From the NCBI RefSeq assembly GCF_018918325.1, contig NZ_JAHLQH010000012.1, forward strand, positions 62,001-126,000: a stretch of DNA of 64,000 bases, read 5' to 3'. Source of the DNA: Clostridium sp. MSJ-8 (GTDB lineage Bacteria; Bacillota; Clostridia; Clostridiales; Clostridiaceae). Positions within the stretch are counted from its first letter, which is position 1, and each line of letters opens with the position of its first letter. The translations under genes and the position numbers were made by a program. Below the pieces are notes generated by a model. It ran no database searches and was not told the DNA's origin. It saw only the letters and a list, made by a program, of their open reading frames with translations. Shown one piece after another: positions 1 through 8,167 of the stretch.

Positions 1-125
1 TAATATATTATAGCAGATAATAACAATAAATCTAGAATATTTAATAAAAAGAGTAAAGAAATACTATTAAGTTTCTGTAAAAGTGGTAATACTTAAGAAT
101 ATGAGAAGGATAAGGAGAGAATTAT
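1..125. other. Left edge, no supportable gene
   Basis: An open stretch without a start codon runs from 4 to a TAA at 94-96. It reads like the end of a protein, but an in-frame TAA at 1-3 closes it on the left, so it cannot be called as the tail of an upstream gene. The region just before 126 supplies the AAGGAG ribosome site of the next gene. Confidence 0.4.
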
Positions 126-725
126 ATGTGTAAGAAAAATTATAAGTTAATAGGAATTGGTATAGTTATAATTGTAATAATTTTGTATGTCATTATAGGT
201 TATTTTAGCAATGGAAAAGATGAACTTATAAAAAATAATACTGATAGTATATATGAAGAAGAAGGTGACACAGAATTGCCACTAAAAGACAGTAAAATAG
301 TAGTGGAAATAAAAGGAGAAGTTAATAAACCTAATGTATACTATCTAGAGGAAGGTTGTATAGTACAAGATTTAATAGATATGGCAGGGGGGATTACTGA
401 TAAGGGAGATCTCCAGAATATTAATAGAGCACAAGAGCTATCCAACCATGAATGTATAGTGATTCCAAGCTATGAAGAGAATAATACAATTGCAGAAGGC
501 GGGGAAACAATATCTTCAGCTGTAGGTAATAATGATAAGGTGAATATTAATACTGCAGATTCTACTGAACTTCAAACATTAACAGGAATAGGAGAGAGTA
601 GAGCACAAGCTATAATAGATTATAGAGAAGAGAATGGAAGGTTTAAATCTATAGAAGAGATAAAAAATATAAGTGGAATAGGAGATAAGATGTTTGAGAA
701 AATAAAAGAACACATTACTATTTAG
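126..725 (+). CDS. comEA: ComEA-like helix-hairpin-helix DNA-binding protein
   Basis: This 199-residue protein is probably a membrane-anchored DNA receptor of the competence/DNA-uptake type. An N-terminal membrane anchor (about residues 9-26) is followed by an acidic linker, an SLBB-like domain (about 58-115) and a C-terminal double helix-hairpin-helix domain that starts with VNINTAD and contains LTGIGESRAQAII and ISGIGDKM. The order anchor-SLBB-HhH is the usual ComEA architecture and the length fits. The start is supported by AAGGAGAG a few bases upstream. No comEC lies beside it in the window, so a role in real transformation is inferred only. Confidence 0.85.
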   Translation: MCKKNYKLIGIGIVIIVIILYVIIGYFSNGKDELIKNNTDSIYEEEGDTELPLKDSKIVVEIKGEVNKPNVYYLEEGCIVQDLIDMAGGITDKGDLQNINRAQELSNHECIVIPSYEENNTIAEGGETISSAVGNNDKVNINTADSTELQTLTGIGESRAQAIIDYREENGRFKSIEEIKNISGIGDKMFEKIKEHITI

Positions 726-808
726 TTTAAAAACATATGATTTAATGATATAATATATCAGTATGAATAAAACTGATTAGAAATAGACGTAATATAAGGA
801 GGAACACT

Positions 809-1498
809 ATGAAGAAGAGAATATTAACTAGTATAATAGCAGTTATGGTGTCGGCATCTCTTATTAGTTGTTCTGCTCTGCCAGGTAATAATAAGAAGAG
901 TGAGAATACATCTACTGAAACAGTAGATAGATATGCCAAGCTAAAGGGAGAATGGGCAAAAGACACTACTAAGGCAGATTTCGATAAGAAATATAATGAG
1001 TTATTAAAAGCTATGGAGAAACAAACTGATGATTATGGTTTAAAATATGATAAGAAATCTAGTATTAATGATAAGGATAAAAGTAATACTATAACAGATT
1101 CTTATATAGTAGTGCTTCAAGATAAACCAGAAGAGAATAGACTAGAGAGTTTTTACTTTGGAGAGAAAGTATCTACAGGAGATAATATGACTGGTCAGAT
1201 ATACTTAAAGGCATCTCTTAAGTTTGATGGTAAGACAGCTCTTAAGAAAGAAAAATTCGATTTTGGTGATACATCTATAGCGAAATATTCTGAGATTTTT
1301 ACAGGAAAAAAAGATAGAGATTATTCTTCTATTAACAAGAAGATTATTGATATATTGAAGAGTGATTCAAAAGAAGGAGTTATAACTAGTAATCTTGATG
1401 GATTGTATGAAGAATTTACTATAACAAAGGATTATATTGCTTATACTCTTGAAACAAAAGAACTTACTTTTAAGACAAAAACAGAATTAAACAGTTAA
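809..1498 (+). CDS. Secreted lipoprotein of unknown function
   Basis: The 229-residue product starts with a lipoprotein signal peptide: a positive MKKR, a hydrophobic stretch and a lipobox LISC with the lipidated Cys at about residue 21. The mature part is charged and hydrophilic, rich in Lys, Asp and Ser. I do not recognise a domain. AAGGAGG lies 8 bases before ATG and the gene ends in its own terminator, so it is probably monocistronic. It would sit on the outer face of the membrane. Confidence 0.75.
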   Translation: MKKRILTSIIAVMVSASLISCSALPGNNKKSENTSTETVDRYAKLKGEWAKDTTKADFDKKYNELLKAMEKQTDDYGLKYDKKSSINDKDKSNTITDSYIVVLQDKPEENRLESFYFGEKVSTGDNMTGQIYLKASLKFDGKTALKKEKFDFGDTSIAKYSEIFTGKKDRDYSSINKKIIDILKSDSKEGVITSNLDGLYEEFTITKDYIAYTLETKELTFKTKTELNS

Positions 1499-1505
1499 AA
1501 GAAAA

Positions 1506-1533
1506 TCGTTTAATTATTAAACGAGGATTTTTT
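1506..1533 (+). terminator. Intrinsic terminator
   Basis: An 8-bp perfect stem (1506-1513 with 1517-1524) around a 3-nt loop is followed by a run of six T. It closes the lipoprotein gene. Confidence 0.75.
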
Positions 1534-1609
1534 ATGCACTATATATTCTTTAAGAGGTAAAATCTAAAGAATAATAGTTGCTTATATATATTTTATCTAG
1601 GAGGAGAGT

Positions 1610-1837
1610 TTGATGAAGAAGTTATTAGCAAACATAATTGATCAAATTATAGTGTTTGGGGTAGCAATATTACTTTTATTATTAGTTTCATTAGTAATGA
1701 AATTAATAGGATTTGAATTCCAAAAACCAATAGAAGCTTATATTGGTTCTGTAGCGATAGTTGCTATATTATACTATCCAATAGTAGAAGCAACAGCCCT
1801 TAAGACTACACTTGGAAAAAAATTATTAAATGTATAA
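1610..1837 (+). CDS. Small RDD-family membrane protein
   Basis: The 75-residue protein has two hydrophobic segments (about 13-31 and 46-62). It retains the RDD-family landmarks in reduced form: an Asp in NIIDQII near the start and the closing TLGKKLL motif, which resembles the TPGK(R/K)LL of longer members. Full RDD domains usually have three helices, so this is a short form. AGGAGGAG is correctly placed before the ATG. Function is unknown; other RDD proteins are suspected transport or stress proteins. Confidence 0.65.
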   Translation: MMKKLLANIIDQIIVFGVAILLLLLVSLVMKLIGFEFQKPIEAYIGSVAIVAILYYPIVEATALKTTLGKKLLNV

Positions 1838-1847
1838 ATTTATTTTC

Positions 1848-1893
1848 TAATCTTTAGGTGAGGAGTAATCTTCATCTAAGGATTAAAATTTTT
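1848..1893 (+). terminator. Probable terminator
   Basis: An imperfect stem with several G-T pairs joins 1848-1864 to 1870-1885, followed by AAAATTTTT. It follows the RDD gene. Confidence 0.5.
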
Positions 1894-1982
1894 AATGGCT
1901 AGAAAAATATAAAAGTTTTATAATCATAAGTGTTGATTTTTAGGACTTTAAGTTCTGATTTCTAGAAAAGCCATAAAAATTA

Positions 1983-2025
1983 TATTGCCAAGACAGAATT
2001 CTTAAACAAGTTAAGGATTCTGTCA
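1983..2025 (+). repeat. Short hairpin element, copy 1
   Basis: A 14-bp stem (1992-2005 with 2011-2024, one G-T pair) with a 5-nt loop lies 55 bases before the rRNA methyltransferase gene. The stretch from TATTGCCAAG to TCTGTCAT resembles one at 56717-56760, which also lies between a small membrane-protein gene and the next gene. It matches no riboswitch I know. Confidence 0.4.
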
Positions 2026-2079
2026 TAAAGGCTAAACAAAAGCTAGATAAGAAATATAATATTAAAGTAGGAGAATGTA

Positions 2080-3435
2080 ATGAAAAAAGGTAGCGAAATA
2101 CTAGTTAAGATAGAAAAGACAGAATTCCCCTCAATAGGAATAGGAACATTAGAAGATAAGAAGATATATGCTAAGAACTGCTTTCCAGGACAAGTGATAA
2201 GAGGTAGAGTTAAGAAGAAGAAGGCAGATTATGCAGAAATCAAACCGTTAGAGGTTGAAGAGAGAGCATCATATGAGGTAGAACCTTTATGCCCTCATTT
2301 TGGCATATGTGGAGGTTGTTCATCTCAAACATTAGAATATGATAAACAATTAGAACTTCTATCAGAAGAAGTTAAGGAATTATTTGTTCAAGGTGAAGTA
2401 CCTATGGGTACATATGAAGGAATAATGGGTAGCAAGCTTCAATGGGAATATAGAAATAAGATGGAGTTTACCTTTGGTGATATGGAGAAGGGCGGAGAAC
2501 TTACTCTAGGAATGCATATGAAGAACAAGTCCTTTGGTATAATTACTGTAGATGAATGTAAAATAGTAGATGAAGATTTCAGAAAGATAATAGCTCTAAC
2601 AGTTGATTATTTCAGAAAACAAAACTTACCTTATTATAGAGTAATGAAGAGAGAAGGTTACCTTAGAAACTTAGTTATAAGAAAAGCCTTAAATACCAAA
2701 GAGATTATGGTAAACTTGGTTACAACAACTCAAATAGATTTTGATTTAACAGAATATGTTGAATTATTGAAGAAGCTTGAGTTTAATGGAAACTTGGTAT
2801 CTGTTTTACATACAGAAAATGATTCTTTCTCAGATGCAGTAATTCCAGAGAAAGTAAACCTATTGTATGGAATAGATCATATAGTTGAAGAATTATTAGG
2901 TCTTAAGTTTAAGATATCACCTTTTTCATTCTTTCAAACTAATACAAAAGGTGCAGAAGAGTTATATACTATAGTTAAGGAATATCTAGGTGATAGTGCA
3001 GATAAAGTAGTATTTGACTTATATTGTGGAACAGGTACAATAGGTCAAATAGTAGCACCTAATGCTAAGAAGGTTGTAGGAATTGAGCTTATAGAAGAGG
3101 CAGTAGAAGCTGCTAAGGAAAATGCTAAGCTTAATGGACTAGATAATTGTGAATTCATAGCAGGTGATGTAGCAGTTACTATAAAAGAAGTTAAGGATAA
3201 GCCAGATATAATAATATTAGATCCACCTAGAAGTGGGGTGCACCCTAAGGCCTTAGATTATGTTATTAAATTCAATGCTAAGGAGATAATATATGTATCA
3301 TGTAATCCAAAGACATTGGTTAATGACCTTAAGGTGCTTATAGAAGCAGGATATGATATACAGAAAAGTAAAATTAAGGATATGTTTCCTAATACCCCTC
3401 ATGTTGAGGCTATAGTTAAATTGCGTAGGAAATAA
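2080..3435 (+). CDS. rlmD: 23S rRNA (uracil-5-)-methyltransferase, RlmD/RlmCD type
   Basis: The 451-residue enzyme transfers a methyl group from S-adenosylmethionine to C5 of a uridine in 23S rRNA. It has an N-terminal TRAM RNA-binding domain (about 5-60), the Cys cluster of the [4Fe-4S] site ([10 protein letters not shown], about 71-80), and a C-terminal Rossmann methyltransferase domain with [17 protein letters not shown] and the nucleophile motif YVSCNP. ATG at 2080 follows TAGGAG. The 3' end abuts a truncated integrase pointing back at it, which suggests that this gene end served as an integration site; similar behaviour is reported for rum-type genes in streptococci, as I recall. Confidence 0.88.
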   Translation: MKKGSEILVKIEKTEFPSIGIGTLEDKKIYAKNCFPGQVIRGRVKKKKADYAEIKPLEVEERASYEVEPLCPHFGICGGCSSQTLEYDKQLELLSEEVKELFVQGEVPMGTYEGIMGSKLQWEYRNKMEFTFGDMEKGGELTLGMHMKNKSFGIITVDECKIVDEDFRKIIALTVDYFRKQNLPYYRVMKREGYLRNLVIRKALNTKEIMVNLVTTTQIDFDLTEYVELLKKLEFNGNLVSVLHTENDSFSDAVIPEKVNLLYGIDHIVEELLGLKFKISPFSFFQTNTKGAEELYTIVKEYLGDSADKVVFDLYCGTGTIGQIVAPNAKKVVGIELIEEAVEAAKENAKLNGLDNCEFIAGDVAVTIKEVKDKPDIIILDPPRSGVHPKALDYVIKFNAKEIIYVSCNPKTLVNDLKVLIEAGYDIQKSKIKDMFPNTPHVEAIVKLRRK

Positions 3436-3494
3436 GCCATTTTAAAGCCCTCAAGGTATGAAAAAAATAGATTTGCCACCAATTTGCCACCGAA

Positions 3495-3990
3495 TTATTT
3501 ACCTTGGTGGCAAATAACAGATTCAAAGATGTTTACAGTCTCGTTTTCCATTTTCTTAGTTACGTGAGAATAAGTATCTAGAGTGGTTGATATTTTGCTA
3601 TGACCAAGTCTTTTTTGAATGTCTTTTGGATTAGCTCCTGCTTCTAATAACATGGTTGCGTGAGTATGTTTTAAGCTATGAAAATTAAAATTTATTTTAA
3701 GTTCATAATTGACTACTCTAGATAAATATTTAATAGAATTAGTTGTTATTTGTTCTCCGTTTTCTTTAGTGCATACATAATTAGAATCTTTGTAATATTG
3801 GCCATATTCAAGTTTGTTTGTCTTTTGCCATATTCTATGCTTTTTTAATATATTAACTAATGTGTCACCTATCTTTATTGTTCTGTATGAGCTTTTAGTC
3901 TTGGGAGTACCAAGTACAAAACCTACTTTCTCCTTATATATAAGAGTGTGTTCAACAGTTAATGTCTTGTTATCTAAATCTATGTTTTCA
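3495..3990 (-). pseudogene. Truncated phage-type tyrosine integrase (catalytic half)
   Basis: Only the C-terminal catalytic part survives, about 165 recognisable residues. It contains LGTPKTKSSYRTI with the beta-hairpin Lys, the HSLKHTHATMLL box (normally HxLRH, here K replaces R), LGHSKISTTLDTY with the final His and the nucleophilic Tyr, and a typical C-terminal tail. The first catalytic Arg and the whole arm/core-binding half are missing. Homology stops near 3990, where sequence of another element in the opposite orientation takes over. The stop is 59 bases from the rlmD stop, and TTTGCCACC repeats in direct and inverted form lie at the junction, as at attachment ends. It is a dead remnant. 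Confidence 0.75.
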
Positions 3991-3995
3991 GTAAT

Positions 3996-4086
3996 GGTGA
4001 GCAGTCCTGAATCATGGAAAGCAATCAATGAATTTTTTACTGAATCAGTTAAAATATTTGAAGAAATGTTAAAGGTGGTGAAGTGA
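3996..4086 (+). pseudogene. C-terminal remnant of a phage/ICE gene
   Basis: About 28 residues in the + frame (ending EEMLKVVK before TGA at 4084-4086) look like a genuine protein tail: the reading frame changes character exactly where the opposite-strand integrase homology ends. An AAGGTGGTGA ribosome site for the following small ORF lies inside it, as in compact phage operons. The family is unknown. The upstream part of the gene is gone. Confidence 0.4.
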
Positions 4087-4087
4087 C

Positions 4088-4261
4088 ATAACAAAATTAG
4101 AAGAAGCATTACAATCATATATGGATTGTTTTAATGAAAAGTATCCTTTGGTTGCATCAATGGGAATGACAGATGATGAAATCATTGATGATATTGAACA
4201 GTGCATTAAGTCAAGGAAACTTGCTGAAACACCTACATTTGAAGATGATGTTGATTATTAA
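4088..4261 (+). CDS. Small acidic mobile-element protein, start codon degraded
   Basis: The frame reads (I)TKLEEALQSY and so on for 57 residues, ending in EDDVDY. It resembles small acidic proteins I associate with clostridial phages and conjugative elements, of unknown function. A good ribosome site (AAGGTGGTGA) is spaced for a start at 4088, but that codon is ATA. The first in-frame ATG is at 4121, which would give 46 residues without a ribosome site. It was probably ATG-to-ATA mutated and is likely silent or poorly expressed. An intrinsic terminator follows directly. Confidence 0.45.
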   Translation: MTKLEEALQSYMDCFNEKYPLVASMGMTDDEIIDDIEQCIKSRKLAETPTFEDDVDY

Positions 4262-4266
4262 AATAA

Positions 4267-4294
4267 AAACACCTTGGAAACAGGGGGTTTTATT
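4267..4294 (+). terminator. Intrinsic terminator
   Basis: A 10-bp stem with one A-G mismatch (4267-4276 with 4281-4290) has a GAAA tetraloop. The IS element starts just after it, so the insertion separated the terminator from its original downstream sequence. Confidence 0.65.
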
Positions 4295-4363
4295 GTATTT
4301 ATGAATACCACCTGCTAGGCGGGTGGTTCAAAAGAGCTTTTAGCGGTGAGTAGAAAATAAAGA

Positions 4364-4419
4364 ACCTCCGATGTAAGATAATAGTAGGTTTGCCGACCAC
4401 AATTAAATTACATGGAGGT
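4364..4419 (+). promoter_or_regulatory. 5'UTR hairpin that buries the tnpA ribosome site
   Basis: ACCTCC-g-ATGTAA at 4364-4376 is complementary to TTACAT-GGAGGT at 4408-4419, giving a 12-bp duplex with a one-base bulge. The right arm is the ribosome site of tnpA (ATG 4428). Pairing should block translation. A comparable structure is known to repress IS200 transposase in enterobacteria. Confidence 0.75.
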
Positions 4420-4427
4420 GAGTCCAA

Positions 4428-4901
4428 ATGGACAATAGTAGTTTAGCACATAGTAAATGGAATTGTAAATATCACATAGTTTTCGCACCTAAATATAGGA
4501 GACAAATTATATATGGAAAGATAAAAGCTGATATAGGAAAAATATTAAGAAAACTATGTGAGAATAAGGGTGTGGAGATAATAGAAGCGAATGCTTGTAA
4601 AGATCATATACACATGCTTGTAATTATACCACCGAAATTGAGCGTAGCTCAATTTATGGGGTACTTAAAAGGTAAAAGCTCGCTTATGATATTTGATAGA
4701 CATGCAAATTTGAAATACAAATACGGAAACAGACAATTTTGGTGCAAAGGATATTATGTAGACACTGTAGGAAGAAATAAAAAGGTAATAGAGGAATATA
4801 TAAAAAATCAGATACAAGAAGATTTGGCGTATGAACAATTAAGTTTAAAAGAATATATTGACCCGTTTACGGGTGAACCAGTAAAAAAAGGCAAAAAATA
4901 A
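4428..4901 (+). CDS. tnpA: IS200/IS605 Y1 transposase TnpA
   Basis: The 157-residue HUH single-strand transposase carries the HUH motif as HIH in ACKDHIHMLV (about residues 60-68) and the nucleophilic Tyr region GYYVDTVGRNKKVIEEYIKNQ split by a variable residue or two (about 108-128). KYHIVFAPKYRR near the start is the usual family opening. Length is normal and the frame intact, so it may be active. Translation should be limited by the hairpin over its ribosome site. Confidence 0.92.
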   Translation: MDNSSLAHSKWNCKYHIVFAPKYRRQIIYGKIKADIGKILRKLCENKGVEIIEANACKDHIHMLVIIPPKLSVAQFMGYLKGKSSLMIFDRHANLKYKYGNRQFWCKGYYVDTVGRNKKVIEEYIKNQIQEDLAYEQLSLKEYIDPFTGEPVKKGKK

Positions 4902-4902
4902 A

Positions 4903-5000
4903 GCACCTTTGAGGTGCAGCTAGTAAAAGATTGCGGTTGGCAAACCATTCAAAGTGCGAGTAGCACGTGCAAGAACCAGAGGCTTCTAGCCGCAGTGCAA
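4903..5000 (+). ncRNA. Structured right-end region of the IS, possibly omegaRNA-like
   Basis: Between the tnpA stop and the right-end hairpin are about 100 structured bases: a 6-bp hairpin (4903-4908 with 4912-4917), a GTGC/GCAC hairpin near 4954-4966 and a long-range TGCGG/CCGCA pairing (about 4932-4936 with 4989-4993). In IS605 elements with TnpB this position encodes the guide RNA. Here no tnpB is present, so a remnant guide RNA scaffold is an inference only. Confidence 0.35.
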
Positions 5001-5021
5001 ACCACCCGTTTTACGGGTGGT

Positions 5022-5341
5022 CATGATTGTTATGGTGGCATTTTTGTTTATGTAGCATGTTTGCTGAGCTAGCAGAATGTGAAATATCAGTAAAGTAAAA
5101 TACATTAATAAACTCCTACTAAGTTATATTATTATATCGGAAACTGTTGATGATTAAAAAAAATCAAATAGTAGCAATTAATTTTAAAAGAAATATCTTG
5201 TATATAAAATGTATTAAAAAATGTAAAAAGTAAATAATAATAAATATAAAAATCAATTTAGAAATAAAAAATACCGTTTTTTAAAATTGCATTTACATAT
5301 TCTAAGCAAGAATGTTATTATATATATAGGAGGAGAATAAA
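5022..5341. other. AT-rich spacer upstream of the ATPase gene
   Basis: This stretch contains no credible gene on either strand. Its last 20 bases hold the AGGAGGAG ribosome site for the gene at 5342. It is very AT-rich and full of poly-A tracts, so promoter positions cannot be chosen with confidence. Confidence 0.5.
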
Positions 5342-6742
5342 ATGAAAAATATAGTGAGGTTACAGGAAATTCAAGTTAAAAACTTTAAAAACGTCATAAA
5401 TGGTACTGTAAATTTTAATAGTTTTAAGAAGAAAAGATACTTTTCAAATTCATATAATGCAGATATACTTGGGATATATGGGCAAAATGGCTCTGGAAAA
5501 ACGAGTATGGTAGAGGCAATTGATATATTAAAAACAATTTTATCTGGACAGAAAATTGATAAAAATATTAAAAATTTATTGTCTTATAATACTGAATCTG
5601 CATGCTTTAAATATATATTTACTATAGAAGTAGAAGAAAAAAAATATATGGTAAATTACAAGTTTAATTTAAGATGTAATAATGATGAAGATAGAGTTGA
5701 AATTTATAAAGAATCATTAAATTATGCTAACATAGAATTTGATGCTAAAAAAGTAGATGCAGCCAAAAGTATTATTAATTATGATATGGATAAAGAATCA
5801 GAAGAAATTTTTTTACCTATTAAAAATTATAATATTATTGTAAGGGAAGGTGAAAAAACAAATCTAATAGTTTCAAAAGAATTTGCTAAAGAAAATAGTA
5901 CTTCATTTATTTTTAACAAACGTAGCATGGAAATTTTTAAAAAAAGTTTTAAAGATAAAGATGGGGTTTATTATGAAATTATTCGTTCATTACAAAATTA
6001 TGCTATTGCATCATTTGTAATAAAAAATGATTGTTTGGGACATGTTGATTTAAGTGCTATTATACCATTAAATTTTCTGATAGACAGTCAAAATGGACTT
6101 GCTAGAGGAATGCTTATGATTGGATTATTTGATACAAATACAGTTAGCATAGAAATACTTGAAATATTGAATAAAATAATAGAACAAATTAATATTGTTT
6201 TAAATTCGTTAATACCAGGGTTAACAATTGAAACCAAAATTATAAAAGAAGAACTTATGGAAAATGGGAAAGTTGGAAAGGTATTAGAATTACTTTCTGT
6301 TAGAGAAAGTGGAAGAATACCATTAAAATATGAATCGGATGGTATAAAGAAGATAATATCTATATTAAGTGCTCTTATAGCAATGTATAACAATGAAAGA
6401 ATTTGTGTTGTTATAGATGAATTAGATTCAGGAATTTTTGAGTTTTTATTGGGTGAATTATTAAGTGTATTAAAAGAAAAGGCAAAAGGACAATTAATAT
6501 TTACATCTCATAATCTTAGAGCATTAGAAGTTCTAGATAAATATGACATGATATTTACAACAGCAAATCCAGAAAACAGATATATAAGATTAAAATATGT
6601 AAAGAATAGTAATAACTTAAGAGATTTTTATCTGCGTCAAATCTTTCTTGGTGGACAAGATGAGGTTATTTATAAAAAAACAAAAAGTTATGCTATCAGT
6701 AGAGCTTTTAGGAAAGCAGGAGTAAAAAATGAGTCAAGATAA
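5342..6742 (+). CDS. AAA family ATPase (OLD/AAA_15-like), probable phage-defence subunit
   Basis: The 466-residue protein has an SMC/OLD-type ABC ATPase fold. The Walker A motif GIYGQNGSGKTSMVEAI is at about 41-57 and the Walker B/D-loop region VVIDELDSGIFEFLLGELL at about 355-374. TSHNLRALE at about 384-392 carries the switch His, as in OLD-type ATPases. Such ATPases usually work with a nuclease or Toprim partner in abortive-infection systems. The partner frame begins 14 bases before this stop but is broken (see 6729). The neighbouring restriction locus supports a defence role, but substrate and trigger are unknown. Without its partner the system is probably not functional. Confidence 0.75.
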   Translation: MKNIVRLQEIQVKNFKNVINGTVNFNSFKKKRYFSNSYNADILGIYGQNGSGKTSMVEAIDILKTILSGQKIDKNIKNLLSYNTESACFKYIFTIEVEEKKYMVNYKFNLRCNNDEDRVEIYKESLNYANIEFDAKKVDAAKSIINYDMDKESEEIFLPIKNYNIIVREGEKTNLIVSKEFAKENSTSFIFNKRSMEIFKKSFKDKDGVYYEIIRSLQNYAIASFVIKNDCLGHVDLSAIIPLNFLIDSQNGLARGMLMIGLFDTNTVSIEILEILNKIIEQINIVLNSLIPGLTIETKIIKEELMENGKVGKVLELLSVRESGRIPLKYESDGIKKIISILSALIAMYNNERICVVIDELDSGIFEFLLGELLSVLKEKAKGQLIFTSHNLRALEVLDKYDMIFTTANPENRYIRLKYVKNSNNLRDFYLRQIFLGGQDEVIYKKTKSYAISRAFRKAGVKNESR

Positions 6743-6824
6743 GGTAATTGTTTTTATTGTTTAGGGATTTTCATATAAAGAAACATGGGATTTCATTAAA
6801 AAAGATATAAATTCAATTTGCTGA
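6729..6824 (+). pseudogene. Broken Toprim-like partner of the AAA ATPase
   Basis: ATG at 6729 overlaps the ATPase stop by 14 bases, the usual arrangement for a coupled pair. It reads MSQDKVIVFIV, then TAG (6762-6764), then GFSYKETWDFIKKDI to TGA at 6822. A Toprim domain begins with a hydrophobic strand followed by EG and S-D, as in IVEGxSDK. GAG (Glu) to TAG at exactly the metal-binding Glu would give this sequence. Nothing recognisable follows, so most of the gene is deleted. A possible distal fragment is discussed at 15055. Confidence 0.5.
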
Positions 6825-6892
6825 TATAGTAATTTTCATTTATTTTTTCAAATAAGTGTTGAAAAATAATATAAAAAATCTGGAGGTATAAT

Positions 6893-8104
6893 ATGGGGGA
6901 AATAGTTGATGTGAATAGCACAAACAGTAAACAAGAAGTTAATGGCAAATATAATTTGGAGGAGCTTACAGAAGATCTTTTAATGGCTGCAAGAACTTCA
7001 ATTAATAACAATAAGGCATTAAGTGTTCCGATTGCTGAATTGTCTGCACTTGGAGCGGGTGTGGCATCTATTATTCCAGCTTTCAATACTGTTACACAGA
7101 GCACATCTATCGCTACAGATGGACTTTTCAGAATAGCAAATCGTGCAGCAGGAGATAGTTTGAAGATGGCGAAAAATGGAAATGCATGGGGTGCAATGAA
7201 AACAGCCACAGGTGGTTCCAAAATGGTACAGCTTTCAGAAGCAGGGCCTTTGTCTGCAACAACACAAACAGTAGCTTCATTTAACCCAGCAACAATGATG
7301 ATGGCAGTAGCACTTTATTCTATAGAAAAGGATATTGCTGAGATATCGGAAATGCAAAAGAAGATACTCACATTTCTTGAAGTGGAGAATGAATCGCAGA
7401 TAGAAGCTGATGTTGAGACTTTGATGGGAATTGTAACTAACTATAAATACAACTGGGATAATGAACTATCAGTAGCAAGCAGTCATAATTTGGTTATGGA
7501 TATTCAGAATCGAGCAAGAAAGAATATGATAGCATATCAAAAGAAGGTTGTTGATACAGTTTCAGCAAAGAAGATTATTGTCGCTCAGAATAAAGTTAAG
7601 TCAACATTATCCGATTTGGAAAAGAAATTCAAGTACTATAGGTTATCATTGTACACCTTCTCGTTAGCTTCATTGATGGAAATCATGTTAAGTGGTAATT
7701 TTAAAGAAGAGTATATAACTAAGGCAAAAAATGAGATAAAATTCATGTCAGATACATATAGAGAAAAGTTTGAGCTAGGCTCTTTGTACCTAGAGAAACT
7801 TGGCAACGTTGGAGTAGAGTCAAATGTTTTAAAAGGTATTGGTACTGTCGGCAAAACAGTTGGCAAGTTAATTGGTAGTATTCCATTGGTTAAGGAAGGT
7901 TCGGTTGATGAATTCTTACAAGATAAAGGAGCACATTTGCATAAGAATGCTATTGAAATGGAAAAGAAAGCTGTAAAGGAATTTGCGACAGTTGGTAATC
8001 CAGGAACCAGAGTGTTTGTGGAAAAGATGGAGGATATGATTCAGATTTACAATCACACTTCACAAATATGCTTTGATAATGAAAAAATTTATCTGTTGGA
8101 ATAA
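6893..8104 (+). CDS. Protein of unknown family in the defence island
   Basis: The 403-residue product is not one I recognise. It has no signal peptide. After a polar N-terminus comes an Ala/Gly/Ser-rich, moderately hydrophobic stretch (about 45-70, around SALGAGVASIIPAFN) and another hydrophobic patch (about 133-147, FNPATMMMAVALYS). The long middle is helical and charged (150-275), then there is a Gly-rich turn region (310-330, VLKGIGTVGKTVGKLIGS). This alternation of amphipathic helices with membrane-prone segments recalls helical pore-forming or membrane-remodelling proteins, but that is only composition. TGGAGG precedes the ATG. A strong terminator after it separates it from the restriction operon. 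Confidence 0.6.
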   Translation: MGEIVDVNSTNSKQEVNGKYNLEELTEDLLMAARTSINNNKALSVPIAELSALGAGVASIIPAFNTVTQSTSIATDGLFRIANRAAGDSLKMAKNGNAWGAMKTATGGSKMVQLSEAGPLSATTQTVASFNPATMMMAVALYSIEKDIAEISEMQKKILTFLEVENESQIEADVETLMGIVTNYKYNWDNELSVASSHNLVMDIQNRARKNMIAYQKKVVDTVSAKKIIVAQNKVKSTLSDLEKKFKYYRLSLYTFSLASLMEIMLSGNFKEEYITKAKNEIKFMSDTYREKFELGSLYLEKLGNVGVESNVLKGIGTVGKTVGKLIGSIPLVKEGSVDEFLQDKGAHLHKNAIEMEKKAVKEFATVGNPGTRVFVEKMEDMIQIYNHTSQICFDNEKIYLLE

Positions 8105-8167
8105 ATTGAGTAAGAAGCGAAATAAGAAATTACTTTATTATATGTTTGAAATAAATTTTTGTGAAAG

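Larger units (their letters stand above)
4307..5021 (+). mobile_element. IS200/IS605-family insertion sequence (tnpA only)
   Basis: The element is bounded by subterminal hairpins instead of inverted repeats. The left one is 4307-4312 paired with 4322-4327. The right one is 4 + 4 GC-rich pairs extended to 8 bp, 5001-5008 with 5014-5021, loop TTTTA. It encodes one Y1 transposase and no TnpB. These are the hallmarks of single-strand peel-and-paste transposition. No target duplication is expected and none is seen. Exact cleavage points lie a few bases outside the hairpins and cannot be fixed from one copy. Confidence 0.85.

Noticed and set aside
3814-4086. A 90-residue + strand gene
   Set aside because: The first two thirds are antisense to the integrase; only the tail after about 3996 looks like real protein.
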